Notes under the pieces: generated by a model
What the model saw: only the letters and a program-made list of their open reading frames with translations
The model's database searches: none
What the model was told of the DNA's origin: nothing
From: Periplaneta americana
Lineage: Eukaryota > Arthropoda > Insecta > Blattodea > Blattidae
Length of the DNA stretch: 64,000 bases
Assembly: GCF_040183065.1 (NCBI RefSeq)
Contig: NW_027185502.1
Location: forward strand, 2,531,501 to 2,595,500
Direction of reading: 5' to 3'
Translations under genes and position numbers: made by a program
Shown: positions 21,719-32,200 of the stretch, in pieces
Layout of the letters: every line of letters begins with the position of its first letter
Numbering within the stretch: the first letter of the stretch is position 1

Positions 21719-22215
21719 CTGCAATATGTTCCTAGCTTTCCTTCTCTCAGACCTTTCAGAAGCTTCAGAAAAAGGTTTCCTAGGTCTGCACCATCTGTCA
21801 CTTTTTCCAACAGATGATCGAATGATAACCCTGACATTCTGAAATAGTGAAGAAAATTATCTCCATAGGCACGAAGCTCGTGAAAAATACAGTGAAATTG
21901 GCCATACTGCGCTCATTGAATGAGAATCCGATGTATCCTATATTTTCTATGTTTAACACGTATTTTCCTAGGACGGAGAAGAAATAATAAAAGTAGTTCT
22001 TCCTCGACGTGCATTATTATAATGCGAGTGAAAATGACACACCTTTTGCAGTTCGACTGCCGCCAGAACCGACGACACACAACGCCCGTATCGACTGTAG
22101 AGTCGCTCATGTCAACTGCGTCTGCCGTCGAAGAACCGCTCATGTCGGCGGCAAACTGACTGCTTTTTGCAGTCGACCTTGGCGGCTAAAAGTCGCTCGT
22201 GTGTAAGGGCCCTAA

Positions 22216-22628
22216 GGAACGAGCAAGGGATAAACACTTAGCTCAGTTGCCAATTCTTGAAGTTATTGTAATATTTCATTTCTGCCACGTGCCTAAGACT
22301 TGAGGAGAAGATGGGAATTTACCAATTTCTGGAAGAAAGGCCGTCATGTTTTGGAGCAAGATATCCCTCATCATTATTAAAATCTAAAAAGCGTCACATT
22401 CCAGTACAATGCCCCGAAATTTTCACATGTTATGCATCGTGTGAATATTGGATGAAAGAGTTATAAGAGTTATAGTGACAAAATTTTCTCTGAAGAACTT
22501 TTAATTGCACAACTGAACAACACTGCACAACACAGCATGTCTTAGTAGTCTACTGTAGTGTAACGTTTATTGTTATAATTGCAACTAACAAACAATAAAA
22601 TTACAAGAAATGGATAAGAAATAAAGAA
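22216..22628. other. Non-coding DNA
   Basis: I see no gene and no repeat with a second copy in the window. Confidence 0.4.
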
Positions 22629-22800
22629 AACTGAGCGACTTGGCTCAAACGGTAGTGTTTGAAACTAGTATTCGGAAGGCCCCGGGTTCAAATCCCGTGC
22701 TCAGTCAATCGTTTTTCAAGGTTTCCCTCCGTCACGAAGGCACATGCCAGATTGGAAATTTACATAGGCCTGCCATGATTCATGATCTCTTTAATCACTA
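22629..22800 (+). mobile_element. tRNA-derived SINE, family D
   Basis: The head CTGAGCGACTTGGCTCAAAC has an A box, and CCCGGGTTCAAATCCCGTGC holds a consensus B box within a good T-arm hairpin. Unrelated sequence (TTCAAGGTTTCCCTCCGTCA) follows. The anticodon region and acceptor stem do not fold as a tRNA, so I call it SINE-derived rather than a tRNA gene. Confidence 0.6.
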
Positions 22801-22839
22801 ATATTATAAACATTAAAACAAAATGTAACAGTTACATGA

Positions 22840-23810
22840 ACATAAGCCATCTATAACACACGACAATAAAAACAGATACAGAACAAAAATCCACGAGCTA
22901 CTGATATAGCCAAACATCCTACACACACGATATGACGAAATCAACACAGGCGTAAAACAGGATTGCGGCCTTTCCCACCTTCTGTTTATAATACACAAGA
23001 ATGAAATTCTTCAGGAATGGAGACAAATGCGACATGATCAGTTGCAGATAAACAGAAATTTAAAAATAGGGTCATTGATATTTGCAGTATTTGCAGATGA
23101 CCTGGTTTCAATAGCACCTACAGAAAATGATTTACAGTATTCAGTACATAATTTAAATATAATTGCAAAACAATATAACATGGAAATAAATACAGAACAA
23201 AAGCGACAAAGTTATGGCCTTCTGGGAAAAATATTCTCTTCGACGTAAAATACGTTTAGAAGGCAAAATTTTAGAAAGACTTAAGGATTTTACATATCTT
23301 GGCTACAAATTAAAATTTGATATTGATTTGAATATGACCAAAATTGTAAAATACTCCAAAACTATGGGAATAATCAACGGGGTAATGAAACCTTCCATGG
23401 CACAGGAAATCACTAGAATACGTCTTTAATGAACCTTGTGCTCTGATATAGCAGTGAGGCATGGGTATTAAGGCGGGTGGCTGAAAGCAGAATAACAGTA
23501 ACTAAATAAGGCTTTTGCGAAGAACAGCCTGATATACAAAATGGAACCATAAATGCAACCACGAAGTATGGAATAACTCGGTCTGGAATCAGTATTCCAT
23601 TTCATACAGAAATATCAGAACTGGATGAGCCATTTGCGATGAATGAGATCCACAGAATACGAAAAGCTATACTTCACTATCAGTCCCATGGGAAGAGATC
23701 TCTGAGACGTCCCATAGAGTTGAAGAGGAAATTCCTCTTTATTATGAGATCGTAATAGGCCACATGGCCTAATAGGCTAAATGTTTGGATGAATATGATG
23801 ATGATGAAGT
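22840..23810 (+). pseudogene. LINE reverse transcriptase fragment, copy A
   Basis: Reads through IFAVFADDLVSIAPTENDLQ (FADD catalytic box), then a frameshift near 23220 and ILERLKDFTYLGYKL plus MGIINGVMKPSMAQEITRIR. It decays further into sequence matching the end of the same LINE family (RSLRRP). The part from 23249 onward is repeated at 28260-28760, so this fragment predates the duplication. Confidence 0.75.
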
Positions 23811-23916
23811 CAGGTAGGTAGTGGTGTTTGGGAATGTTTCTTGTTGTACAGTAACTAAATGGAACAAAAGCATAGTGTGGTGGTTTTGGTTTTTCCACAC
23901 CCACATTGCGTATGCA

Positions 23917-24453
23917 GAAATAACTAAAATGCTCTCTCAATTAATATCACTCAATAAAAGAATTGTATTCCATTGGATACCATCCCATTGTGGAATCCTG
24001 AGAAACGAGAATGCGGATGCTTTAGCAAAGAAGGGCAGCACTGCTACTTACAGACCTGTTACTAAATCTACGTATTACTCTGTAAAAAGATTTATTAAAT
24101 CTACATACTTAGACTTCAACAAAAAAAATTTGATAACACAATCCCAAGGGAAAAAATGGAACTCTCTGCATCAAAATCCACAGTTAATTCCCGATTTACC
24201 ACGAAAATCGTCTGTAGCTGCATTTAGATTGGCAACAGGCCATGATTGTTTGGCCAAACACCTGCATAGAATTGGAATATATCAGTCCCCTAACTGCCCA
24301 TTGTGCAACTCGACCCAAGAAATGGATTCGGAACACCTCAAAAATCTGTGCTTCAGTGGCTGGTCATGATAATATCTTTGAAAAATATTGGAGTGCAAAA
24401 GGTCAAATGACTTTATTGTCAAACGCCTGGCATTAGAAAACAACAACAACAAC
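23917..24453 (+). mobile_element. 5'-truncated LINE with RNase H domain
   Basis: Encodes EITKMLSQLISLNKRIVFHW and IPSHCGILRNENADALAKKG, the C-terminal end of a LINE RNase H, then VAAFRLATGHDCLAKHLHRI and a CPLC zinc-type motif. It ends in an (AAC)n tail. The 12-mer ATTGCGTATGCA / ATTGCATATGCA flanks it (23905-23916, 24454-24465), and copy B keeps the empty site at 28899-28910. A longer minus-strand relative is at 38941-39900. Confidence 0.85.
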
Positions 24454-24846
24454 ATTGCATATGCAAGGAATTTCCCGCCATCGGGCACAGTTAAGAGAAA
24501 AAATATTATGTGATTACAAATAATTTAGAATATTGTTGTTTTCACAAAATATTGTAATTTGGGGCTTCATGGCACAAAAATCTAAAAATACGTTACATTG
24601 CATGCTCATTAGTGTATTATATACAAGATCGCCTGAAATATGCAAAAATAGTATGTACAATTAATTTGTAATATTCGTCATTACAATCGTTCAAAATGTG
24701 TATAAATTGATTTTGTATTACTTCCAAATGAACAGCAAAAATATGCAGTTTCATACGAATCCTCGTCCTATTAATAAGCCATTCACTAAAAGCCAGTGAA
24801 TACATTGACACATGCTTAACGATCAAGTTTATTTTGCTTCTTGCAG

Positions 24847-25058
24847 AGGTGAAGGAAGCCACGGATGACTATCGAAATATCCCCATCCTGAAGGCCATAC
24901 CATCCATGCCGAATCTCATGGCAGCTCGCATGCCAACACCATCATTGGAACACCTACCAGCAGAAGAAGAAGAAGCTGAGGAAAGAACAACGAAGATTGG
25001 CTGCTGGTCCTTTTTAAGAAATGTATTTCGTAGACGTCGTCTTTTTAGGCGTAAGTAA
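24847..25058 (+). CDS. Short paralogous exon, acidic then arginine-rich end
   Basis: After the acceptor TTTTGCTTCTTGCAG the only open frame uses two bases to finish a codon (phase 1). It reads VKEATDDYRNIPILKAIPSM, a Pro/Met/Ala stretch MPNLMAARMPTPS, an acidic block HLPAEEEEAEER and a cationic segment GCWSFLRNVFRRRRLFRRK before TAA at 25056. The acidic block and the LRNVFR...RLF-RK segment are shared with 29262-33478. Two readings fit. It may be a terminal exon with a +9 amphipathic tail. Or it may be an internal phase 1-1 exon ending at 25050, because GTAAGT (a perfect donor) overlaps the stop in both copies. I do not recognise the family. Confidence 0.65.
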
Positions 25059-25829
25059 ATATAAATTTTATGTCTCAGAGCTATTTTCAGATTGATCGCC
25101 CTCGGCGTCTTTCTTTGTTTCTGTTACAGTAATAGTACTTACATTATGTACAGTTGTCAAAAGAAAAAGTGGCCGCACTCCTGAAACAAAGTTCCCTTCG
25201 GGTATCTTCGCTACAATTCGGAGACAGGCGATGTTGCATGTTGCTGGACCACGTTGCCTGATATCTACAGTTATAATTGAAGTATTCTGTGTGTTATTCG
25301 ATAGCGTAATGGTAGCGTTCAGGCTTCTTATTCGTGAGATCCTGAGTTCAACTACAGCCTCGTGCTTTTTATGTTCTTTGTTGTTCTGTTCTCGAGAGAG
25401 ACAAATTATATATAATGGCTCCTTTCTCTTTTACGATTATTTTAGTAATTAACATCAGGTTCATTAATATATTATGCCATGACTTTATCATTATGATATT
25501 GTGGCTGCAAATGGAAAGAAAAAAGATTTTATTCTCAATAAAGATATCTTTCGTGGCATAAACAAAACAAATTTACTGGCGTCGGCCTTAAAACACTTAA
25601 ACGATTAAGCGTTCAAAAAACAAAACAAAAAGCCACAATTCAGTATTTAGTCTATCTTCCTCTTATCTCGATCATCTTGCAGTCGAGTGGGCATGGAATC
25701 GACTAGTCTTTGCAAATAGCGACTGTTCTTAGATACGATATTCCAGGCATTCTGAACATACATAAGTGTTCTGTCCATGGGCAGGTCTTTCATTGCAAAC
25801 CCAGCAATCTCCAATATTTCCTATTTTCT

Positions 25830-26460
25830 GCCTACCTCTTAGTCTCCGCATATGATCCACATATCCTAATGCCGTCTATTATTCTTTTCAACCAGAGACC
25901 CAACCAATTACTTTTTATCTTTCTAATCAGTTTCAGAATCATTCTTTCTTCACTCACTTTTTCAAACACAATTTTATTTCTTATTCTGTCTGTCCACTTC
26001 ACACGCACCATTCTTCTCCAAATCCGCATTTCAAATGCTTCAATTCGTTTCTCTTCATTTCGTCGTAATGTCCATGTTCCTTCCCCATACAATGCCACAC
26101 TCCACACAAAGCACTTCACTAGTCTCTTCCTTAGTTCTTTTTCCAGAGGTCCGCAGAAGATCCTTCTTCTTCTATTAAAAGCTTCCTTTGTTCATGTTTG
26201 CAGTTTTTCTTGGGAAGGATAGGCCTAAATGCGGTAACATCCCGTTGCTTTCCGCACACCACTATCTCTTTCGCATCTTATTAAATTCCAGGGGGTCCAA
26301 GCGTGGAGATGAGGAGAGTGGATTTGACTAATTGAGCCCTCAGGACTTCACCGAAAGTCACGGCAAGGGTTAAATATTAATTCTATCAGGATGTTTGACC
26401 CGATCAGAGACCGGGAAATCTCAATTAACCTTTGCCCCCCGCATTCTGGACTAGCTTCTA
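25830..26460 (-). pseudogene. LINE fragment: 5' block joined to RT C-terminus
   Basis: Minus-strand 26460-26230 matches the 16536-16730 block. It runs into SVALYGEGTWTLRRNEEKRI EAFEMRIWRRM, the post-RT region of LINEs with a YGxETWTL motif. The endonuclease and most of the RT are missing between them, so this is an internally deleted or rearranged copy. Confidence 0.65.
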
Positions 26461-26524
26461 CGAATCATCAGAAAATCTTAGAGTGTGATTGGGCCAATTT
26501 TTCCCAAAAATGTTTCCACACTTT

Positions 26525-26600
26525 TGCCCACGTAGCTCAGCGGACGCACGTCGAAATTTAGATGTCAATGTCTCAGGTTCAATTCCTCGTTACTCCTTTT
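26525..26600 (+). other. tRNA-like SINE head
   Basis: CCCACGTAGCTCAGCGGACG resembles a box A region, and CAGGTTCAATTCCTCG a box B. There is no matching acceptor stem, so it is not a tRNA gene. Confidence 0.45.
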
Positions 26601-26679
26601 CATTTTATTGTATTTCAAGATAGTATAATGTAATAATACAAAAATAAAAACTAATATCAGTATTATGCAACTGGATTTT

Positions 26680-27750
26680 TCCAAACCTAATATTAAATTT
26701 ATGTTATTTATATCGCTAAAGAATGATTACAATATAAATAACTTGAATATTTTTATATAGTATCACTAAAGAACGATAACAGAATATAAATGATAATTAT
26801 CGGTTTGTTTAATTAATATAAGATATTATATAATACGTATTTAATTATCTAAATAAAATAACCTATTTTACAAAAAAAAGATGGTTATTTGTGTTATAAT
26901 ACTTACTTACATAAAATACAGATTATTTATATTGCGAAAGAACAATAACAATATAAATAACTCGAATATTATTTTATAATGCTAATGAAGGAAAACAGAA
27001 TATAAATGATAACTTGAATATTATTTATATCGCTAAAGAACGATAACAGAATATAAAAAATGTGAATATTATTCATATCGGAATTTCACAGATTTATTAC
27101 AGATGTATTTAAGAAATTGTAGAAGAATAGTAATTGGTAACAGTGTCCTATTTGTTCTTCTTGGAGCCAAATTTGCAACTTTTAAAAGTGTGGTTACTAT
27201 GTCGAAGTGTATGTGTTGCAATGGATGCTTGATGTCGTCGCAATGTCGTAATTATAGTTTGATTGTGTTTGTGTGAGTATTGTGTATTAATTTATAATGT
27301 ATGGTACGGAAAGCTGCATATTTGTGTTATAGAAGTGTTACGTATGTGAGTTGTTAATGTTTTTGTATGTTTCAAATTGATAACTGATATTTGTTTTGCA
27401 ATCGCAATGCCTACCTTACGGATTGTTTATATTTTGTTTACATCGCGTAAGCTAATTTAATTTTCTTTTCATTTCTCTTTATGTTTATCTTTTTGTGTAT
27501 AAAACTATAGCCCTAACATACATATGTAAAATAGGGCTAAACCCCATTGGAGATACAATAATAATAATTATTATTCATATCGTTATAAAAGGATATCAGA
27601 ATACAAATGATGACTTTAATTTTATTCATATCTCTAAAGAACGATAACAAAATATAAATAACGTGATATCCATAAAGAACGATAACTGGATATAAATGAT
27701 AATTTGAATATCATTTACATCGCTAAAGAACGATTAAAAAATAAAATGAA
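26680..27750. repeat. AT-rich minisatellite, ~50-bp unit, interrupted
   Basis: The phrase TCGCTAAAGAACGATAACAG followed by AATATAAATGATAACTTGAA recurs about ten times with much variation. The array is broken at about 27100-27570 by other DNA that includes a Penelope-like remnant. Confidence 0.7.
27160..27430 (-). pseudogene. Decayed Penelope-like RT C-terminus
   Basis: The block TGTACGGAAAGCTGCAT at about 27303 matches the same block at 7409 in the Penelope RT, and the minus strand reads a YAAFRTIHYKLI-like motif. Stops are frequent. The call rests on this short similarity. Confidence 0.4.
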
Positions 27751-28261
27751 AACTTGAAGAAGGCCCGAACCCACAACCTTTGAATCATTAAACAAGCACT
27801 CTACCGCTGGTCTACGAGGCGCAGATATGGAACACTTTCATAGTTCCGGAACTGCTTGTACAAGCACATGCATCGTGTAACATCGCCGCGACCCGAAGTG
27901 GACTTTGAAAATATTCGCTGTTCACGAGTGCGGCCACTTTTTTTTTTGACAGCTGTACACTCCTTAAAGTTACCAACAATTAAAACTTTCATTTTGTTTG
28001 GCACTCTTTTTCTTTATGTGCTAAAAATATATCTGAATCTCACACTCGGTCCCTTCGTTTCACTCAATGTGGCACAATTAAGCACGTGTGGTTGTAATTT
28101 TCATTTAATTCTTTCGTTTCCGAACAAGTACATCATGCTTAGAAATATTTGGAGCTCTATATTGTGAATTAATCATATTTTTATTGCTAAGGAACAGGAA
28201 AGGTATATTCTTTCTTCTGTTCTTTTTTTTTTCACACTTTCGTCGCAACAAATCTCTCGTA

Positions 28262-28760
28262 AAATGTTTAGAAGGCAAATTTTTAGAAAGACTTATTGAT
28301 TTTACATATCTTGGCTAGAAATTAATATTTGATTTGACTATGAGCAAAATTGTAAAATACTCCAAAATTATGGGAATAATCAACAGGATAATGCAACCTT
28401 CCATTTTACGAAAGTCCCTATAACACGCCTTTAATAAACCTTGTACACTGTTATGGTAGTGAAGCATGAACATTAAGGCGGGTGGATGAAAGCAGAATAA
28501 GAATAACGATATTAGATTTATGCGAAGAACAGCTTGCTGTACAAAATGGAACCACAAACACAACGACGAAGTATGAAAGAGCTTGATCTGGAATCAGTAT
28601 TCCATTTCATACAGAAATATCAGAACAGTTGGAAAGGCATTTGCGACGTATGAGATCCCACAGAATCCCGAAAGCTATACTTCACTACAAGTCTATGGGA
28701 AGAGATCTCTGGGACAACCCAAAAAGAGGGGGGAATTCATCTTTATTGTGAGATCGTAAT
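28262..28760 (+). pseudogene. LINE reverse transcriptase fragment, copy B
   Basis: The duplicated counterpart of 23255-23760, with more stops. It ends in AGATCTCTGGGACAACCC, equivalent to 23696 onward. Confidence 0.7.
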
Positions 28761-29261
28761 AGGCCACACGGTCTAATAGGCTATTTGTAAAGCTGCTGAT
28801 GATGATGATTAATTCAGGTAGGTAGAGGTGTTTGGGAATGCTTCTTATTGTGCAGTAACAAAAGCATAGTGTGGTTGTTTGGATTTTTCCACACTCACAT
28901 TGCATATTCAATGAATTTCCCACCACCGAGTACAGTTAAGATAAAAATATTGTGATAAACAATTCAGAATATTAAAAAAAATATGCGAATTTGGGGCTTT
29001 GTGCCACAAAATACTAAAAATATTGCTTGCTCATTAGTCTATTATGTACAAGAACGCCTGAAATATGCAAAAATATGCACAATTAACTTGGAATATTCGT
29101 CATTACAGTAGTTCAAAATGTGTATAAAATGATTTTGTATGGCTTCCAAATGGACAGTAAAACTGCAATTGCATACGAATCGTGGCCCTATTAATGTTAT
29201 CACTGAAAGCCAGTGAATGCAATGACACATGCTTAACGATCAAGTTTTTTTTATGTTGCAG

Positions 29262-32200
29262 GGTTCTCGAAAGCCAGGCCAGCTCCCGTACCAGATCCCA
29301 TATTACCTCCCATGCAAGCTCCCACTGCTAGATCCCATGCTATTACCCATGTCACGGAAGTTAGTTCGCATGACAGCTTTCATGGCAGATCCCTTACAAG
29401 GTCTCAAGCGAGCTCCCATGCGAAATCCCTTGCCAGATGCCATGCTAGTACACCCGTGCCAGCTTCCGTGTCAGATTCCTTGCAATCTACCATACGAAAT
29501 CCTATGCAAGCACTTATTTCCGGCTCTCTTCCCAGTGATCCCAAGGTAGATCCCTTATCAGCTCCCACGTCAGATTCAATACCAGCTCCCATTGCTAGTT
29601 CCCATGCCTTATCCCATGCCAGTGATCCCATGGCAGTTCCCATGCCTGATTCCATGCCACGTCACATTAGCAGCTCCCATGCCACATATATTGCGAGGAC
29701 CCATGCCAGATCCCTTACAAGGTCTCATGCGAGCTCTCATGCCAGCGATTCCATGTCAGCTACCGTACTAGATCTCATGTCAGACCCCCTGCCAGGTCCC
29801 ATGCCAGCCCCCCTGCCAGGTCCCATGCCAACCCGCCTGAGGGTTGACATTGAAATTGCCATGCTTCGTGCCAGTATAAGTGCCTCCATAGGAGCCTTTG
29901 ATGTCAGGCTAGGTCCCATGCCAGCTCGCATTCCTGCTGACATGCTAGCTGACATCCTAGCCCTCATGCCATCTCCCATGCCAGATCCCCTGCCAGGTTC
30001 CGTGCCAGCCCCCCTGCAAGTTGACATTCAAATTGTCACGCTATATGCCATGATAAGTCCCTGTATAGGTGCCTTAGATGTAATGCTAGGTCCCAGGCCA
30101 GCTCCCATTCCAGCTGACATGCCACCTGCCATACTAGTTACCATGCTAGATAATATACCTCCAGACATGCTGAATGCCATGCCAGCTGACATACTAGCTG
30201 CCGTTCTAGTTAACATGCCAGCCTCGATCCTAGCTGCCGTGGCAGCTCCCATGCTAGACCCCATGCCAGCTAACATACCAGATTCTATGCCAGCTCCCGC
30301 GCCAGCCCCTATGCCAGCTCACATGCTAGCCCTCCTGCCAGGTCCCATTCCAGCCCCCATGCCAGCCCTCCTGCCAGGTACCATGCCAGCCCCTATGCCA
30401 GTCCCCATGCCTGCTCCCATGCCAGCTATCATGCCAGATCCTATGCCAGCTCCCGCGCCAGACTCTATGCGAGCTCACATGCTAGCCCTCCTGCCAGGTT
30501 CCATGCCAGCCCCCATGCTAGCTTCCATGCCAGCTCCCATGCCAGCTATCATGCCAGATCCTATGCCAGGTCCCGCGCCAGCCCCTATGCCAGCTCACAT
30601 ACTAGCCCTCCTGCCAGGTCCCATGCCAGCTTCCACGCCAGCTGTCATGCCAACTCCCACACCATTCCCCATGCCAGAACCCATGCCTTCCCCCATGCCA
30701 GGTTGCACGCCAGACCCCATGACAGCTATCATGCCAGATCCCATGCCTGCCCCCATGCCAGCTCCCACGCCAGCCTCTATGCCAGGCCCCATGCCAGCCA
30801 ATCTGTCACTTGATATTCAATTTGCCATGCTTCGTGCCAGGATACGTGCCTGTACAAGTGCCTTAGATGTCTTGCGAGGTCCCAAGCCAGCCCCCCTTCC
30901 AGCTCCCATGCCAGCCCCCCTGCCAGCTCCCATGCCAGCCACCATGGCAGCACCCCTGCCAAGACCCATGCCAGCCTACCTGGTAAGTCCCATGCCAGGC
31001 ACCCTACCAGTTGACATTCAATTTGCCATGCTTCGTGCCAGGATACGTGCCTGTATAGGTGCCTTAGATATCATGCTAGGTCCAATATTAGCTCCCATTC
31101 CAGCAAACATGCCAGCCCCCATTCAAGCTCCTATATCAGGTCCCATGCCAGATAACAAACCACCAGCAATGCTGGATGCCATGCCAGCTCACATACCAGC
31201 TGCCGTTCTAGTTAACATGCCAGCCTCGATCCTAGCTGCCGTGCCAGCTTCCACGCCAGGTCCCATGGCAGATCCCATGCTAGCCGCTATGCCAGCTCTG
31301 CCAGATCCCATGCTAGCCACCATGCCAGCTTTCATGCCATATCGCATGCTACCCACCATGCCAGGTCTCATGCCAGATCCCATGCCTGCCCCCATGCCAG
31401 CTCCCACGCCAGCCTCTATGCCATCCCCCATGTCAGCCCATATGCCAGCCAATCTGCCACTTGACATTCAATTTGCCATCCTTCGTTCCAGGATAAGTGC
31501 CTGTATAAGTGCCTTAGATGTAATGCGAGGTCCCAAGGCAGCCCCCCTTCCAGCTCCCATGCCAGCACCCCTGCCAGCTCCCATGCCAGCCCCCATGGCA
31601 ACACCCCTGCCAAGACCCATGCCAGCCCACCTGGTAAGTCCCATGCCAGGCACCCTGCCAGTTGACATTCAATTTGCCATGCTTCGTGCCAGGATACGTG
31701 CATGTATAGGTGCCTTAGATATCATGCTAGGTCCCATATCAGCTCCCATTCCAGCTAACATGCCAGCCCCCATGGTAGCTTCCTTGCCAGCCCCCGTTCA
31801 AGCTCCTATGTCAGCTCCCATGTCTGATAACATACCACCAGCAATGCTGGATGCTATGCCAGCTCCAGCTCACATACCAGCTGCCGTTCTAGTTAACATG
31901 CCTGCGTCGATCCTAACTGCCGTGCCAGCTTCCACGCCAGCTCCCATGCCAGCTCCCCTGCCAGGTCCCACATCAGCCCCCATGCCAGCTCCCACGCCAG
32001 ACCCCATGCCAGTTCCAATACCTGACCCTATGCCAGCTCCCGCGCCAGACCCCATGCCAGTTCCCATACTAGACCCCATGCCAGGTCGCACGCCAGACCT
32101 CATGCCAGCCCTCATATCAGTTGCCATGTCAGCTCCCATGGCAGGCCCCCTGCCAGGTCTCATGTCAGCCCCCCTGCCAATTGACATTCAAATTGTCATG

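Larger units (their letters stand above)
18576..22212. mobile_element. Inverted-repeat DNA element with TAA target duplication (PIF/Harbinger-like)
   Basis: The left end reads GGATCCTTGCACACGAGCGA and continues CTTTTAGCCGCCAAGGTCGA. The right end is its inverted copy, starting GGGCCCTTACACACGAGCGA on the minus strand. The inverted match runs about 50 bp. TAA flanks both ends (18573-18575, 22213-22215), as PIF/Harbinger elements produce. The interior holds the ~138-bp array, a LINE and a SINE but no transposase. An alternative is two separate MITEs in opposite orientation that happen to bracket the array. Confidence 0.55.
25151..27955. mobile_element. TA-flanked inverted-repeat DNA transposon (Tc1/mariner-like ends)
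   Basis: The ends are inverted repeats of about 35 bp beginning CAGTTGTCAAAAGAAAAAGT on the left and CAGCTGTCAAAAAAAAAAGT on the right. Both continue GGCCGCACTC. TA flanks each end (25149-25150, 27956-27957). Copy B shows the uninterrupted sequence at 33595-33605, confirming both boundaries. No transposase is recognised inside; the interior holds a LINE fragment, a minisatellite and tRNA-like pieces at 25283, 26533 and 27825-27775 (minus). It is probably a large non-autonomous element or a nested composite. Confidence 0.75.
23249..28160 (+). repeat. Direct tandem duplication, copy A
   Basis: From 23249 (GTTTAGAAGGCAAAATTTTA) the sequence matches copy B from 28260, through LINE relic, intron-like DNA, exon and downstream DNA up to about 28080-28160. 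Copy A additionally contains a LINE at 23917-24453 and an inverted-repeat transposon at 25151-27955, both absent from copy B. Copy B's exon is instead enlarged from about 0.2 to 4.2 kb. Confidence 0.85.

Noticed and set aside
22629-22710. Functional tRNA gene
   Set aside because: Good B box and T-arm but no pairing acceptor stem, and unrelated SINE body follows. The same applies to 37832, 26525 and 25283.
14912-25058. A single gene model joining the 14912 exon directly to the exon at 24847
   Set aside because: Phases do not match: direct joining gives AAG AGG TGA, a stop after one codon. An extra exon would be required and I could not find one.
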